DNA of 64,000 nt from Asterias amurensis. Taxonomy: Eukaryota > Echinodermata > Asteroidea > Forcipulatida > Asteriidae. Made by a program: the position numbers and the translations under genes. The notes under the pieces were generated by a model. It did no database searches. It had not been told where the DNA came from and saw only the letters and a program-made list of their open reading frames with translations. Shown one piece after another: positions 12,501-22,181 of this stretch (position 1 is its first letter; every line of letters starts with the position of its first letter). Location of the stretch: the NCBI RefSeq assembly GCF_032118995.1, contig NC_092650.1, positions 27,816,501-27,880,500 of the forward strand. Reading direction: 5' to 3'.

Positions 12501-15500
12501 AAGGGGGTAATGTTGCCGTGTGGTGTGATTTTCTTTTTTAGTACAGTGCATTTTTCCGCACGCTTCTGCAGTATAGTTTTGCAACAGAGCAAAAGTTGCA
12601 GTTTATTACAGATGTAAACAGTTTGTTATTATTTATTTTTCTACGTTTGATTTAATTGCAAAGTTTAAGAAGTGTTTTAACACCTTAATTGTGAATGGAA
12701 TGGCCAAAGCTTTATGCTTTACGGACGAACGCACAGCTTCACACAGATCGGGCTAATCCGATTACCGGACTCCTGTACAGAGTTTTAGGTACGCGCATTA
12801 ATGATTTACCTCGAATTAAAACAGCAAAGGAAACAGGGCTAACACATTCATTATTTTTTTTTTTTTTTTTTTTGGGGGGGGGGGGAATCAAACAAATAAA
12901 CAAACAAACCAATTAACAAACAAACCAATTAACAAACAAACTAGTAAACAAACAAACAAGCAATAGCAAGATAGAGTGGCATTATAATTGATTTCATTGA
13001 TTTACTGTTTAATTCAAACGTTCACCTTCACTGAGTACATGTTTACGTGTGTATTCTGAGTTATCGAATAACATCCTAATGGGATTTATATAAATGCATT
13101 TAAAATAACGTTTCAGGTTTATGTCAGAAAAATACCTGGCAAGTCTGCCATGCACAAGTTCAAAACAACAACAATGGCGTAATTGATATAATGTGTTCAA
13201 TGTCAAATTCTAACTGGATTGATTGTCTGAATGGTTGTTCTAATAGAAACTCTATACCATGTGATTGTAGTAATATTAAGTTAAACACACGATAGGCCGA
13301 CGTGTATAATACGAATAAAAAATAAATAATAACGGTGTGATGGCATAATCATTTTTTTTAGATGAGCATTCATTCCAATCATCTTGTTTTCCAAAATACA
13401 TTTCTTAAAAATTATGTGTGAAATGTCAGCAAAATTTGTAAAAAAAACCTTTACTAACAATAATATTATCGTAACAACTTAAATTATCTTAAACTTATTT
13501 GCTATGCAGTTTTAAAAATCAAACTCCATGTTATTTGCATTGTACATAATACTTGCATATACTTGTACCTAAGCCCCTTTCACACGAGCGCTGCAAACGC
13601 GGGTCCCTGGTTAAGGGCGCCAGCCGTCTGTCACCTTTACCGCGTGCGATTTTTTAGCGAGCATTCACACGACACGCACACACACATGTAAACATACGTC
13701 CCTCGTTTGGGTAGGCCTACTGCATGGACAAAAGTCTACAAGCAAGAGGTTTGAGTTAAAACAAAAACCTTACAGTTAAACGGAATAAAATTAATCAATT
13801 TCATTGAAATCAATTAAGTCACATAAAATGTAGAATATTTTAAAAGCATTTGCGATAACGTAACTCTCATCCCGTCGAAGCTAAAAAAAGAAAAACACAA
13901 AATTCCACGATTCAACTAGCTTTTTGGACGTTAAAAATGCTACTTTGTTGAATGGGAATGCTTTTTAGATATGAAATTATTGATGAGACATACCAAATAA
14001 TGAATTAAAACATCGAAAAGCTTAGCCAAATGACGTATTCTGCTTGCGATTGAACGATGTTTTTGCTTCAAGGTTTGAGCTTGTCTTGAAATGCAGCGAT
14101 CCAGCAACGTCGAGTCATGTTCGAGTCGAAGAAAAACACAAAATTCCACGATTCCAATAGATTTTTTTGATGTAATAACGCTACATTGTTGAATGAAAAT
14201 GTTTTTTAGATATGGAATTATTGATGAGACATAACAAATAGTGAATTAAAACATCGAAAAGCTTTGCCAAATGACGTATTCTGCTTCCGATTGAACGATG
14301 TTTTTGCTTCAAGGGGCTGGTCTAGCATCCGGCCACAAAACCCACCAGCCAAACGGATCGTAGTCCAGCGTTGAGCAGATATACATGTACATGTATGTAC
14401 ATGTACATGTATGTATGATATGCATGATATTTTGAGGTTCCGATAAATTTGACCATTAAAGTGTTAACATGTAAAAATAATTGCCGCAGATGGGTAGGTG
14501 ACCATTACCTTTCGATCCAACTAGACATTACACGTATATGGTTATACAAAGATAAATAAACACAGTAAATACAAACAAATAAAATAATGTCCGCTCCCTC
14601 GATTGTGGAGCGTACGTGTATGGTGCCCGCTCTCTCGGAAGGGGAGCGACTGTGTTTAGCCTATTGTACGTGTATGGTGCCCGCTCTCTCGGAAGGGGAG
14701 CGACTGTGTGTAGCCTACGTGTATATGGTGCCCGCTCTCTCGGAAGGGGAGCGACTGTGTGTAGCCTATTGTACGTGTATGGTGCCCGCTCTCTCGGAAG
14801 GGGAGCGACTGTGTGTAGCCTATTGTACGTGTATGGTGCCCGCTCTCTCGGAAGGGGAGCGACTGTGTGTAGCCTATTGTACGTGTATGGTGCCCGCTCT
14901 CTCGGAAGGGGAGCGACTGTGTGTAGCCTATTGTACGTGTATGGTGCCCGCTCTCTCGGAAGGGGAGCGACTGTGTGTAGCCTATTGTACGTGTATGGTG
15001 CCCGCTCTCTCTGAAGGGGAGCGACTGTGTGTAGCCTACGTGTATGGTGCCCGCTCTCTCGGAAGGGGAGCGACTGTGTGTAGCCTATTGTACGTGTATG
15101 GTGCCCGCTCTCTCGGAAGGGGAGCGACTGTGTGTAGCCTATTGTACGTGTATGGTGCCCGCTCTCTCGGAAGGGGAGCGACTGTGTGTAGCCTATTGTA
15201 CGTGTATGGTGCCCGCTCTCTCGGAAGGGGAGCGACTGTGTGTAGCCTATTGTACGTGTATGGTGCCCGCTCTCTCGGAAGGGGAGCGACTGTGTGTAGC
15301 CTATTGTACGTGTATGGTGCCCGCTCTCTCGGAAGGGGAGCGACTGTGTGTAGCCTACGTGTATGGTGCCCGCTCTCTCGGAAGGGCAGCGACTGTGTGT
15401 AGCCTACGTGTATATATGGTGCCCGCTCTCTCGGAAGGGGAGCGACTGTGTGTAGCCTATTGTACCTGTATGGTGCCCGCTCTCTCGGAAGGGGAGCGAC

Positions 15501-18500
15501 TGTGTGTAGCCTATTGTACGTGTATGGTGCCCGCTCTCTCGGAAGGGGAGCGACTGTGTGTAGCCTATTGTACGTGTATGGTGCCCGCTCTCTCGGAAGG
15601 GGAGCGACTGTGTGTAGCCTATTGTACGTGTATGGTGCCCGCTCTCTCGGAAGGGGAGCGACTGTGTGTAGCCTATTGTACGTGTATGGTGCCCGCTCTC
15701 TCGGAAGGGGAGCGACTGTGTGTAGCCTATTGTACGTGTATGGTGCCCGCTCTCTCGGAAGGGGAGCGACTGTGTGTAGCCTCTTGTACGTGTATGGTGC
15801 CCGCTCTCTCGGAAGGGGGGCGACTGTACGTGTGTTATGTACGTATGTGGTGTCCGCTCCCCTGATAGGGGAGCGGCTGTGTGTAATGTAGGTGTGTGAT
15901 GCCCGCCTCTCGAAAGGGGGGAGGGCGGTTGTGTGTATGTACGTGTTTGGTGCCGCTCCATACAATTCACATTGCCCCTCCATACCCATACATTGGGTTT
16001 CCATACTGCCTTGAACTCATCTTCACACTTCTTCTTCAGAGATCGAATCTTTCTGAGGCTTGGAACTACCCCTGGAATTCTCCTTTGAAACCAGTCTATT
16101 ACCTCGGATACGTTCTTTGTGTCCTCGACGAATAACATCTCCTCTGTCTGAATCTGGAAACGTGACTGAATTTCCTGTCTGTGAAAAAAATGAATAAAGG
16201 TCTATTTCGTTATTTGGATCTGTCTTGTTGGCACCGGGGAAATGGTTAAAATGCACAATGTTTAGAATCTACGTCGGACTACCGGTTGGCCTACACAAAC
16301 CTCATAAACACAAAGGTTTAACTTTAGCTCTAGTGATTTTTATTTATTATTATTAATATTATTAGTATTTTGGTTATGAATTCAGTACGGTCAATGTAAC
16401 TTATCCTTAAACACCATGCGTAGCGCACGACCGTCTTTCAATAATATGTTGAAATGTTTTGCCGCGTTGCCGTGTTATTTTTACCTCACGATTTCATCAA
16501 AGAATGAATCTGCATCCTCAGTCCCAGATTTTGTCGTCTTCAGAACCGTGATGAAATCGTCCTTGACGAGGTGGCCATCCCATTCTTCATTACTTTTTCC
16601 ATAAGAAGCATCCCTGTCAGATGGAAATAACAACAGTTAGTGGTTTCGTTGTATCGATCAGACAGAACAGTTTTGCAAACAACTACTACATACTAATTTT
16701 TGTCTTTTACCCATCGAACACCGATGTGTGTAAGTCATGTTGAACTAATGGGCAATCTCGGTAGTCGAGTTGGTAAGACACTGCTCTATTGCAAGGGTTG
16801 TGGGTTTTTCATCCCAAATGCAAATTAATCATCTATTAATATAACAATTAGTAGGCCTGCTTATGATCGGCAGTGATTGGTTATTGATCGACGATTGACC
16901 GTAACATTTTACGCATGGTTGGGACTTTTCTATCAGAGTGTCTTTGGAATATTTTTTTAACACTAATTTCAGTAGATGTAAATTAATTACTTCTTAATTT
17001 GTTAAATGTCCAGCTTGCTTCCACCGTATTTTATTCATTGATGGTCGACACCTTAAATAAACTATGGACGCCGAACATGATAGCCTCGATCTAAACTGAT
17101 GTGTCCGTGTGTGGGGTCTTTTTACAAATTCAGGTTGTAAATTCAACGTCTCAACCAGCTACACGGATCCACCCCACTCCACCCCACTCCACCCTAGGCC
17201 TAAATTTATGGTAAAAAAACGCACTGAGAATGGAAGTTTATGTTATTAAAATAAGTTGTAGAACTGGTATGATTTATGTGTGAATCTTGTATGTACTTAC
17301 CACGCCAATGCAGTCAGCAGATCGTTTTTTTTTCCACCAGCATGGACCTCCTTGGTGAGCTGGATAAGTCTCTGTTTATGCTCACACATCCTTTTTTAAC
17401 TCTCAGTTTGCACTGGGCCCTTGAGTGGGGTCACCAGCAGCAATAATTTTTGAAACAATATTCGTGGTTGTTTCCAAATTTTGTTTGTGGGCATTTGGTG
17501 GATGTTGCCGATGTCGCTCATTGGGCTGGCCAATCAATGCTGCCAGGCAGGTGTTTGTGATAAAATCCCTCAATTCATATAACTTATTGACATTGAAGTC
17601 GTCAAGGTCGGGAATGTACTTTGTCAGTTGCTCTTCGCTATCCCTTAAATAACCCCCTCCGATTAGAAGGGTGGTAAAGCAAAGAAGACTGATGTGGGTA
17701 CGATTATTATTCCTGCCAGAACATATAATTTCGTCCCGTACCACAATACCATTTTCATTGAAACATTTGTCAAATGGAACTCATCCTCTGATTTCTTTTC
17801 GCTTGAACAAACCAAGAAACTTTAAGCACTGTTCAGCCTCGAGAAAGCATTTCCCGTTCTGAATTACATATGGGATAAAACACCCTAGCCAGCCAAACTG
17901 GCCTGGATTTGCCATTATTTACAGATATAGTTTAGTCATCGGATTGTTCGACTACGCTATATACACACAAAATGTAAAATAAACTTGACACGTTGAGCAA
18001 GGACCATTGCACCATTGAGCACCCGAAAGTTCTGTGGTGGAATAACGACCTTGAGCCAGCTCCCCGCAACACAGCCTAATAACAGACCGTGACCACTAGC
18101 AGCGGTGAAGGTGTTTATGGTGCAGTGATTACGTAAGCAATTTCGGTGACCAGCCACCCGACCACTGCGGCCTCCTTGGGTCAGTGGTGTTGTAAGTATA
18201 ACTTTCGACTCCTGACCGCAGGCTAGATTATCAGTGAAGATAATCAGTTTAAGTGCTGCAAGCGTTCATAATTGACTTGGCTCGAACCTCAGAAAGTGAG
18301 GTTCGAGAACGTGACATTAGACTGGGCTCGTTTCCCTAATGTTCACAAATCACCCTCATGAAACAAAAACAATCACAAATGAATGAATGGTTGACCAGTT
18401 TTGTTTTTACACACAGGACGGGAGCGATCGGCCGGAAATGGGCCTGCTTGATCATCACGTAATGAGTTTGCCGTAATCGTACTCGGGCGGTAAACGCAGG

Positions 18501-21500
18501 TTCCCAGTTGGGATAATAATCTCGGATCGGCCAAGAGATACGCGTGAAAATGCCGCTTTTTTTTTATCTGTACATCACATTTGCCACATCTCAGCAGCCA
18601 ATCACGCGAAGTTTGCTTCGTGCATACTACGTGTGTATGGTCCGTCTCGTACGCTGTGTTGTTGTGATGTGCGAGGCATGGTAGTCGACGTCAGCGTACA
18701 AAATTGTGTGCGTGATTGGCTGAGGTTGTGAACTGTGGCGATTTCCGTGTACAAAAAAAAAAAATCGCACAAAAGTCGAGGGGTCGAGGGGTCGTGGGGG
18801 TCGAGGGGGTTTTAGAACAACCCGGAGTAACTCAACAGCTTAAAGTGTTTACTTTAATTGTTTCTGGGTTATTGGAAACAATGGTTTTAAAACAAACATT
18901 TCGTCAATCCCTTGCATGGTGTGAAAAATAAGAAGTATTTTAAATACTAAAATTGAAAATAGTGAACTATGCAAGTACATGCCATGTGTAAAAGAGAGTT
19001 TTGGCCCGAGAAAGAGCCGGTGGCGATGTGGTCTAGACCGACTTTTCGAACAGTATACTCTGCTCGTCTTCATCGGTTTAACTAAACCGAACTAATCGAT
19101 CATTCGTACATACGTGATGATACACACCGCAGCGCAGCTACGAAGCTAACAACCGCCGTACACTGGCTACAGAGACCCCGCGAAAAATTTGTCTTCTGAC
19201 TTCAGGCAGAATTTCCCTCCAGCGTAGAAATGTTGGACCTGCAAACATCGCTGGTGTATACGTTTCAATGCAAATAACAAGTTTATCAGAAGAAAAAACA
19301 CACCAAAAACTGACCTCTCTAAAAAACTTTACCGTCAGGATCTTTGGTCGTTTGCTCGCTAAACCACCATTTTGAAGATAGTGAAATTCTATTTTAAGAC
19401 GGGGACACAACTAAACGGCTGTTTTATGTATGATGTTCAGAGTATGTGACTTTTTGTTAACGTTCTTAAAGCAGGGTTTTGCATGCGAGTTTTTGTGAAG
19501 TGCAGATAGGATTGAGCCACTCTTCTGTGTTGTTTTGGCTAAATGGACGGTCCATTATTTTGGTTCTGGGGTATTTCTTGGGAGGCAAGACGCTTGTTAA
19601 TAGGCCGTTGAGGCCTATTTCAACATAAACGGCACGTCCGTAGTGACAGCCACAATAATCATGTGTGCACTTTTTGTTACAAATACACCAAATTAACAAC
19701 TTAAAGATAAATATTTCATAATACAATCTTGTATTCCAATGACACAGCGCTTTTAATTGATAAATTGAACAGTGAAATAGCTGCCACATCAATGGTTTTT
19801 GGAACTTTTGACCATAAAAACGTGTACCCATGATTGTGTGCACGTGTACAAATAAAAACGTAGCCCCCCCCCCCCCCCCATTTCGATGTTTCGAGGTTTA
19901 TTTGTTTCCACACAGTAACAAATCTATTCGTGCAATAAATGTAAATGTTATTATTATAAACAGCAACAACCATTTTAATCGATGGTGTTTAAGTCGTACG
20001 AACGGGATGTAGCATACCTTAAGTATCTGTCCTCCTTCTGGATACTTGTCAAGAACTCGTTTCAGGTAAATGTGAAGAGGCGGCAATTTCTGCCCAAAAT
20101 CATCATCTGCAAATAACAGAGAAACACGCAGTATGGGATGGTCAATAATTAGGCCTATGCGCTGGATCATCCCGGGGTGAGCAGTCGTTTTGATTGCAAA
20201 CTAGCAAACCACGACCAGCAAACCAGCAAACCTAGGCCAGCAAAATTACCAGCAAACCAGCAAACCACGACCAGCAAAATGGCCAGCAAACCAGCAAATC
20301 ATGACCAGCAAAATGGCCAGCAACTAGCAAACCTAGGCCAGCAAAATTACCAGCAAACTAGCAAAACAGTAAACCAGCAAAGTGACCAGCAAACCAGCAA
20401 ACCAGTAAACCAGTAAACCAGCAAACCAGCAAACCAGCAAACCAGCAAACCAGCAAACCAGCAAACCAGCAAACCAGCAAACCAGCAAACCAGCAAACCA
20501 GCAAACCAGCAAACCAGCAAACAAGCAAACCAGCAAACCAGCAAACCAGCAAACCAGCAAACCAGCAGCCGGAAGTCAATGTCTCGTATACAGTGACCTC
20601 CTTCTATAATGCAAGTCAAAGGCCACCTCTCTTGTGCAAGTTTGTGTCGTCTGTACGCGCCAAACCTGGTTACCTTCGGGTTACTTTTACTAAAAGTCAT
20701 TCATTTTATAATACAATCAAATGAGAGATAAGAGGTTTGACAAAGAGATACTGTACAAGCTTTGGCAGCAGAATTTAGTCTGGCCGTTAGTGATGAATAC
20801 AAGAAAAACATTTTGTTGTGATAACAGAAAGTTTGGTTGAATGATTTTGGGTTAACCGATAGAAGGCGACGTTGTGCCTTAACGGTAGTCCGACTGCTAC
20901 AAAAGGCTACAAGGGTGTACAAAGCCATAACTTTTGTGTTTATTTATAAAGGATTTAGTCTCAATCTAGCTTTATTTGCTGATAGGTAAATTAATCATAC
21001 ATAATTATTTTTTATGAACTATGTAATTTTCACCCTTTAGCTCTCCATAGATGGGATTGGTAAATAATCAGTGAGGATCGTAGAAAGTTTAGCTGGTAGG
21101 CAGTCGACCCTGTTTGTTGTGTTCTTTTTCTTTGTTGTTTCTAAAAGTGTACACTCTTGGGAAGTTATGAGAGAGTATTAAGTCCAACCTCTGGGGTGGA
21201 GCCATAAGGATCAGTAACTAGAAAGGAGAATCGGTTCCTCTTTGAATGCTGAGTGTTAGCAGTGTGCAGATAAGTGGGCTTGCCAGAGTCCAGTAAACCC
21301 AACAATTAGGTGTCAAGCAAGCCCCTTTTTACTGTCTCCGGACGTATTAAAACTAAAAACACTACATTAAGCATATAAAGTTCGTTTTGTACAGAAATAA
21401 TTTAGCAGAAACGGGTTTAAATTGTATAACTGCCCACTAATATTGTTATTTTGAATATTGTTTTTGATTTATATGGCAGCTTTTTGCAGAATGGTGTAAC

Positions 21501-21760
21501 ATTGTGTGTGGTGGGTGTGGCTTGCACAAAAGGAAAATATTTTATGTCGAACTTTGATGCGTCGTGATACATTGGTCAACTTCTATAATATATAACTTAG
21601 CACAACTTAGATTTATTTGCTTAAAAGGCTGACCGGGAATGTATTTATCTTGCCTATAAGGCTGTCTTTTAAGATAATTTTGAATTTGAATTGTGGGCAT
21701 CAAAGTGTCCGTTCGTCAGAACATAAATCAGCAAAACTTACCATCACTTGAGTCAGTCAT
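258..21760 (-). CDS. SACS-like: Sacsin-like paralog, 5' part only (exons 1-3)
   Basis: Three exons on the minus strand match the first three exons of the complete sacsin gene at 30550. Exon 1 is 21742-21760 (MTDSSD plus one base), exon 2 is 20018-20106 (89 bp, through DKYPEGGQILK) and exon 3 is 258-516 (259 bp, ELVQNADDAEAT to GRFGLGFISVYHLT). All GT/AG sites and phases agree with the plus copy (19+89 nt, then 259 nt ending in phase 1). Exon 4, expected to encode the bulk of the protein, lies beyond the left edge. By eye, exon 3 differs from the plus copy at about 3 of 259 bases and exon 2 at about 2 of 89. Sacsin is a giant co-chaperone with HSP90-like ATPase repeats. Intron 2 is about 19.5 kb because transposons entered it. 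No break is seen in these exons; whether the whole gene works cannot be judged here. Confidence 0.85.
820..851 (+). repeat. Left terminal inverted repeat of the 17.5 kb element
   Basis: 32 bp, an exact inverted match to 18310-18341. It begins CATTAGGGAAACGAG and ends TAATGTCACG. It sits exactly where homology to the plus-strand sacsin intron 2 stops. Confidence 0.88.
1100..1138. repeat. Short palindrome CATGGAGGTAGAA...
   Basis: A 39-bp near-perfect palindrome: CATGGAGGTAGAAA, a short loop, then TTTCTACCTCCATG. A related hairpin with the same GGAGGTA/TACCTCC arms lies at about 52065-52135, which suggests a small snap-back repeat family. Confidence 0.6.
1250..1380 (+). repeat. Half copy of the GGAACAC..GTTGCC MITE
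   Basis: About 130 bp resembling the left arm of the MITEs at 30017 and 58689 (ACACATTGCCTTGATCGGGCGAGTTG, shown here only as ACATTGCCTTGATCGG; then AAAAGTAGAATAC). It is diverged and truncated, and lies in the left end of the 17.5 kb element. Confidence 0.55.
1456..1795. repeat. Left subterminal array of ACCATGGT palindromes
   Basis: About 13 CCATGG cores, mostly inside ACCATGGT or TACCATGGTA, lie within 340 bp of the left end. A unit of about 144 bp is tandemly duplicated here (GATGGTTACCATGG at 1489 and again at 1633). Such subterminal repeats are usual transposase or accessory-protein binding sites in CACTA elements. Confidence 0.85.
1963..1968 (-). promoter_or_regulatory. Possible polyadenylation signal of the transposase-like gene
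   Basis: AATAAA on the minus strand (TTTATT on the plus strand), about 205 bases past the stop codon at 2172. Confidence 0.5.
2172..6094 (-). CDS. CACTA/EnSpm-like (Tnp2-type) transposase, four exons, 928 aa
   Basis: Exons are 5762-6094 (ATG at 6094), 5042-5146, 4811-4909 and 2172-4421. All junctions fall in phase 0, giving 928 residues. The first three exons are acidic and low in complexity; exons 2 and 3 repeat a similar motif (PLSDSEDLN, PVSDSDSDND). Exon 4 carries the family features: ISGVALQDLIDLINMHCP, a Cys/His cluster (CSCQVYL.. CPDHCQHC), a second CxxC-type cluster (GFYGCGFCKHKG) and the hallmark FIPDYMHAVCLGTVRRI, as in Tnp2-like transposases. These enzymes cut at the element's ends in the nucleus and move the DNA. 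I did not assign the catalytic acids residue by residue. It is divergent from the BEN gene at 6908, with about 810 bp between starts. No stop or frameshift is seen, so it may be active. Confidence 0.85.
6095..6907. promoter_or_regulatory. Divergent promoter region with GTCGAGTTGTC-like repeats
   Basis: The 0.8 kb between the two divergent genes of the transposon has no long open frame. From about 6170 to 6450 a motif recurs in both orientations: CAGACAACTCGACCG, GGACAACTCGG, GTCGAGCTGTC (twice), GGTCGAGTTGTG and GACGAGTTGTCTGAC. Nearer the BEN gene are two CRE-like cores (GATGACGTTG, CCACGTCATC) at about 6717-6770. The repeats look like protein-binding sites shared by both promoters; that role is inferred. 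Confidence 0.55.
6908..10226 (+). CDS. BEN-domain protein carried by the CACTA-like transposon, eight exons, 372 aa
   Basis: Exons: 6908-7109, 7331-7506, 8053-8157, 8321-8453, 8890-8957, 9107-9199, 9565-9769, 10090-10226. All junctions keep frame and total 372 residues. The N-terminus (ALFEFTDDASVEVGEVSWI) resembles the short module at the start of many animal transposon-associated and BEN proteins. Then come a basic/serine-rich acidic stretch, a coiled coil (DYKSIIAGLQRELKKERSEK) and a C-terminal BEN domain (LTSDLMVLLFGREMLASHSL ... AYVTNKFKDASAESIRLVM). BEN domains bind DNA and act mostly as nuclear repressors. Lying within the element's ends and divergent from the transposase, it is probably an accessory or regulatory protein of the transposon. 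The start ATG at 6908 follows an in-frame region without another ATG. Confidence 0.82.
10321..10326 (+). promoter_or_regulatory. Polyadenylation signal of the BEN gene
   Basis: AATAAA 95 bases after the stop codon at 10224-10226. From here to about 11300 I see no gene or clear repeat; the stretch is AT-rich. Confidence 0.6.
11305..11905. repeat. Right subterminal array of ACCATGGT palindromes
   Basis: About 35 CCATGG cores in 600 bp, mostly as TACCATGGTA or AACCATGGTA, spaced roughly 10-25 bp apart. Because the motif is its own reverse complement, both strands give spurious open frames (repeated YHGTTMV-like peptides) that are not genes. It mirrors the array at 1456-1795 and ends 9 bases before the element's end. 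Confidence 0.9.
11915..13880. other. Interior of the 17.5 kb element, no gene seen
   Basis: AT-rich sequence that resumes the outer element after the nested insertion. Contains a poly-T/poly-G run at about 12856-12885 and AAAC-type short repeats to about 12960. No coding stretch or known repeat was recognised. Confidence 0.5.
13884..14315 (+). repeat. Tandem duplication of a ~187-bp segment
   Basis: 13888-14073 and 14130-14315 are direct copies (both start GAAAAACACAAAATTCCACG and end GAACGATGTTTTTGCTTCAA), about 242 bp apart and clearly diverged. No coding capacity is evident. Confidence 0.75.
14588..15950 (+). repeat. 54-bp minisatellite, about 23 units
   Basis: The unit ACGTGTATGGTGCCCGCTCT...GTAGCCTATTGT is 54 bp and repeats about 23 times with near identity. 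Shorter variants of 45-51 bp and three degenerate units sit at the edges (about 14591, 15850 and 15902). Because 54 is divisible by three, several frames stay open on both strands, giving long repetitive pseudo-proteins. Each unit contains an imperfect hairpin CGCTCTCTCGGAAGGGGAGC; the edge units show it more perfectly (CGCTCCCC ... GGGGAGCG). It lies just 3' of the unknown gene on the minus strand. Confidence 0.95.
15992..17389 (-). CDS. Unrecognised spliced gene in the 17.5 kb element, partial
   Basis: Three exons join in frame: 17301-17389 (MCEHKQRLIQLTKEVHAGG), 16485-16613 (DASYGKSNEEWDGH...FFDEIVR) and 16178 to about 15992 (QEIQSRFQIQTEEM ... KKKCEDEFKAVWKP). The donors GTAAGT and GTAAAA and the acceptors all look good. 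Split codons (TG|G for Trp, AG|A for Arg) fit, giving about 135 residues. After KP either a donor (GTATGG) or read-through into the minisatellite follows, so the 3' end is not settled. The ATG at 17389 has a stop shortly upstream in its own frame. The protein is rich in charged residues, and I know no family for it. It may be the element's own protein or a captured gene. Confidence 0.55.
16756..16830 (+). repeat. Possible tRNA-derived SINE head, degraded
   Basis: GTAGTCGAGTTGGTAAGACA resembles a tRNA A box, and TGTGGGTTTTTCATCCC resembles a decayed B box about 45 bases later. No full tRNA fold or SINE tail was made out. Confidence 0.35.
17403..17915 (-). pseudogene. Unrecognised coding-like stretch with one in-frame TGA
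   Basis: From ATG at 17915 the frame reads MANPGQFGWLGCFIPYVIQ, with LEAEQCLKFLGLFKRK following. It meets one TGA at codon 45 (17781-17783), then stays open for 125 codons (VPFDKCFNENGIVVRDEI ... AAGDPTQGPSAN) to a stop at 17403. The composition looks protein-like on both sides of the TGA. It lies just upstream of, and on the same strand as, the unknown gene at 15992-17389 and could be its 5' part or a separate gene. I do not recognise the family. It may be a decayed gene of the 17.5 kb element, or the TGA may be a recent change in this copy. Confidence 0.4.
18310..18341 (-). repeat. Right terminal inverted repeat of the 17.5 kb element
   Basis: 32 bp, perfect reverse complement of 820-851. 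Just inside it is a short hairpin (CGAACCTC ... GAGGTTCG, about 18285-18307). Homology to the plus-strand intron resumes at TTCACAAATCACCC. Confidence 0.88.
18342..20017. other. Remainder of intron 2 of the sacsin paralog
   Basis: No gene is seen. Parts align, inverted, with intron 2 of the plus-strand gene: the flank at 18342-18400 mirrors about 32190-32265, and 19085-19200 mirrors about 31560-31680 (shared AGCTACGAAGCTAAC region). A GTCGAGGGG run lies at 18776-18810 and a poly-C run at 19864-19879. Confidence 0.65.
20018..20106 (-). CDS. Exon 2 of the minus-strand sacsin paralog
   Basis: 89 bp encoding DDFGQKLPPLHIYLKRVLDK and then YPEGGQILK, with acceptor AG at 20107-20108 and donor GTATGC. 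The PEGGQILK-ELxQNADDA junction is characteristic of sacsin. It differs from 30873-30961 at about two silent sites. Confidence 0.88.
20197..20571 (+). repeat. 8-bp minisatellite ACCAGCAA in intron 1 of the sacsin paralog
   Basis: ACCAGCAA repeats for about 375 bp, imperfect in the first 200 bases (interrupted by GACCAGCAAAATGG-type variants) and almost pure at 20390-20570. Eight-base units produce LLVCWFAG-type false frames on the minus strand. It is absent from intron 1 of the plus-strand copy. Confidence 0.92.
20572..21741. other. Intron 1 of the sacsin paralog, no further feature
   Basis: AT-rich sequence with no gene recognised. The plus-strand copy has an intron 1 of only 304 bp, so this intron grew or the other shrank. 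Confidence 0.5.
21742..21760 (-). CDS. Exon 1 of the minus-strand sacsin paralog
   Basis: ATGACTGACTCAAGTGATG followed by the donor GTAAG. It mirrors exon 1 at 30550-30568, which reads ATGGCTGACTCAAGTGATG and also has GTAAGT. It contributes only MTDSSD and one base. Confidence 0.8.
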
Positions 21761-22181
21761 TTCTTTGTTACTTTGTTAACTGTGCTATCTGTAGTACGCC
21801 AGTATACCTGTCAACCAACAAACAATAAGCAATTCACTGGAAAGAAGTTTATATTTTTTAAATGTCGTCGTTTCTAATTTTCTGTCTGTATTTTAGTAGG
21901 TTGAAACTTGCGCCCCTGTGTCAACATTTTTTTAAATATAATTTTTTTAAGGTGACGGAAAACCAATGTTAACATAAACCTGTTAATACTCGTTTTTACC
22001 AATAATTATTGGTAAAATATAATACATGATTGTACACCGTAAGGCGGGATAAAGTGGATTGTGCAGTGTTTGACATTTTAGTATTATATACTTCAAAAAT
22101 AAAATGTTGACGAAGGTTTGGGGATTAATAAAAGAAAACGTCATGTAAATATAAGTTTGCAAATGTTTACACCATACATAC

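Larger units (their letters stand above)
820..18341. mobile_element. 17.5 kb DNA transposon with perfect 32-bp inverted ends, in intron 2 of the sacsin paralog
   Basis: The segment starts CATTAGGGAAACGAG and ends with its exact reverse complement; the match runs 32 bases (820-851 against 18310-18341). The flanks prove an insertion. The paralogous plus-strand intron (around 32250-32280) is continuous where this copy is interrupted. The left flank ends ...ATCCTT and the right flank resumes TTCACAAATCACCC, so the target duplication is TT (2 bp; a 3-bp TTC reading leaves the ends one base short). The CATTA start and short target duplication resemble CACTA/EnSpm or other CMC-type elements. No transposase was recognised in its own DNA, so the family is unassigned. 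Own content (without the nested element at 1441-11914) is about 7.0 kb: a hairpin at 1100-1138, a 54-bp minisatellite, and an unknown spliced gene on the minus strand. Confidence 0.8.

Noticed and set aside
14587-16138. Long open frames on both strands (up to 322 codons) with MVPALSEGERLC or VAPLPRERAPYT repeats
   Set aside because: They arise from a 54-bp minisatellite whose length is divisible by three; all are repeats of one peptide in several frames, with no splice or start context.
20333-20700. Leu/Val/Cys/Trp-rich frames that look like membrane proteins
   Set aside because: Translation of the ACCAGCAA minisatellite.
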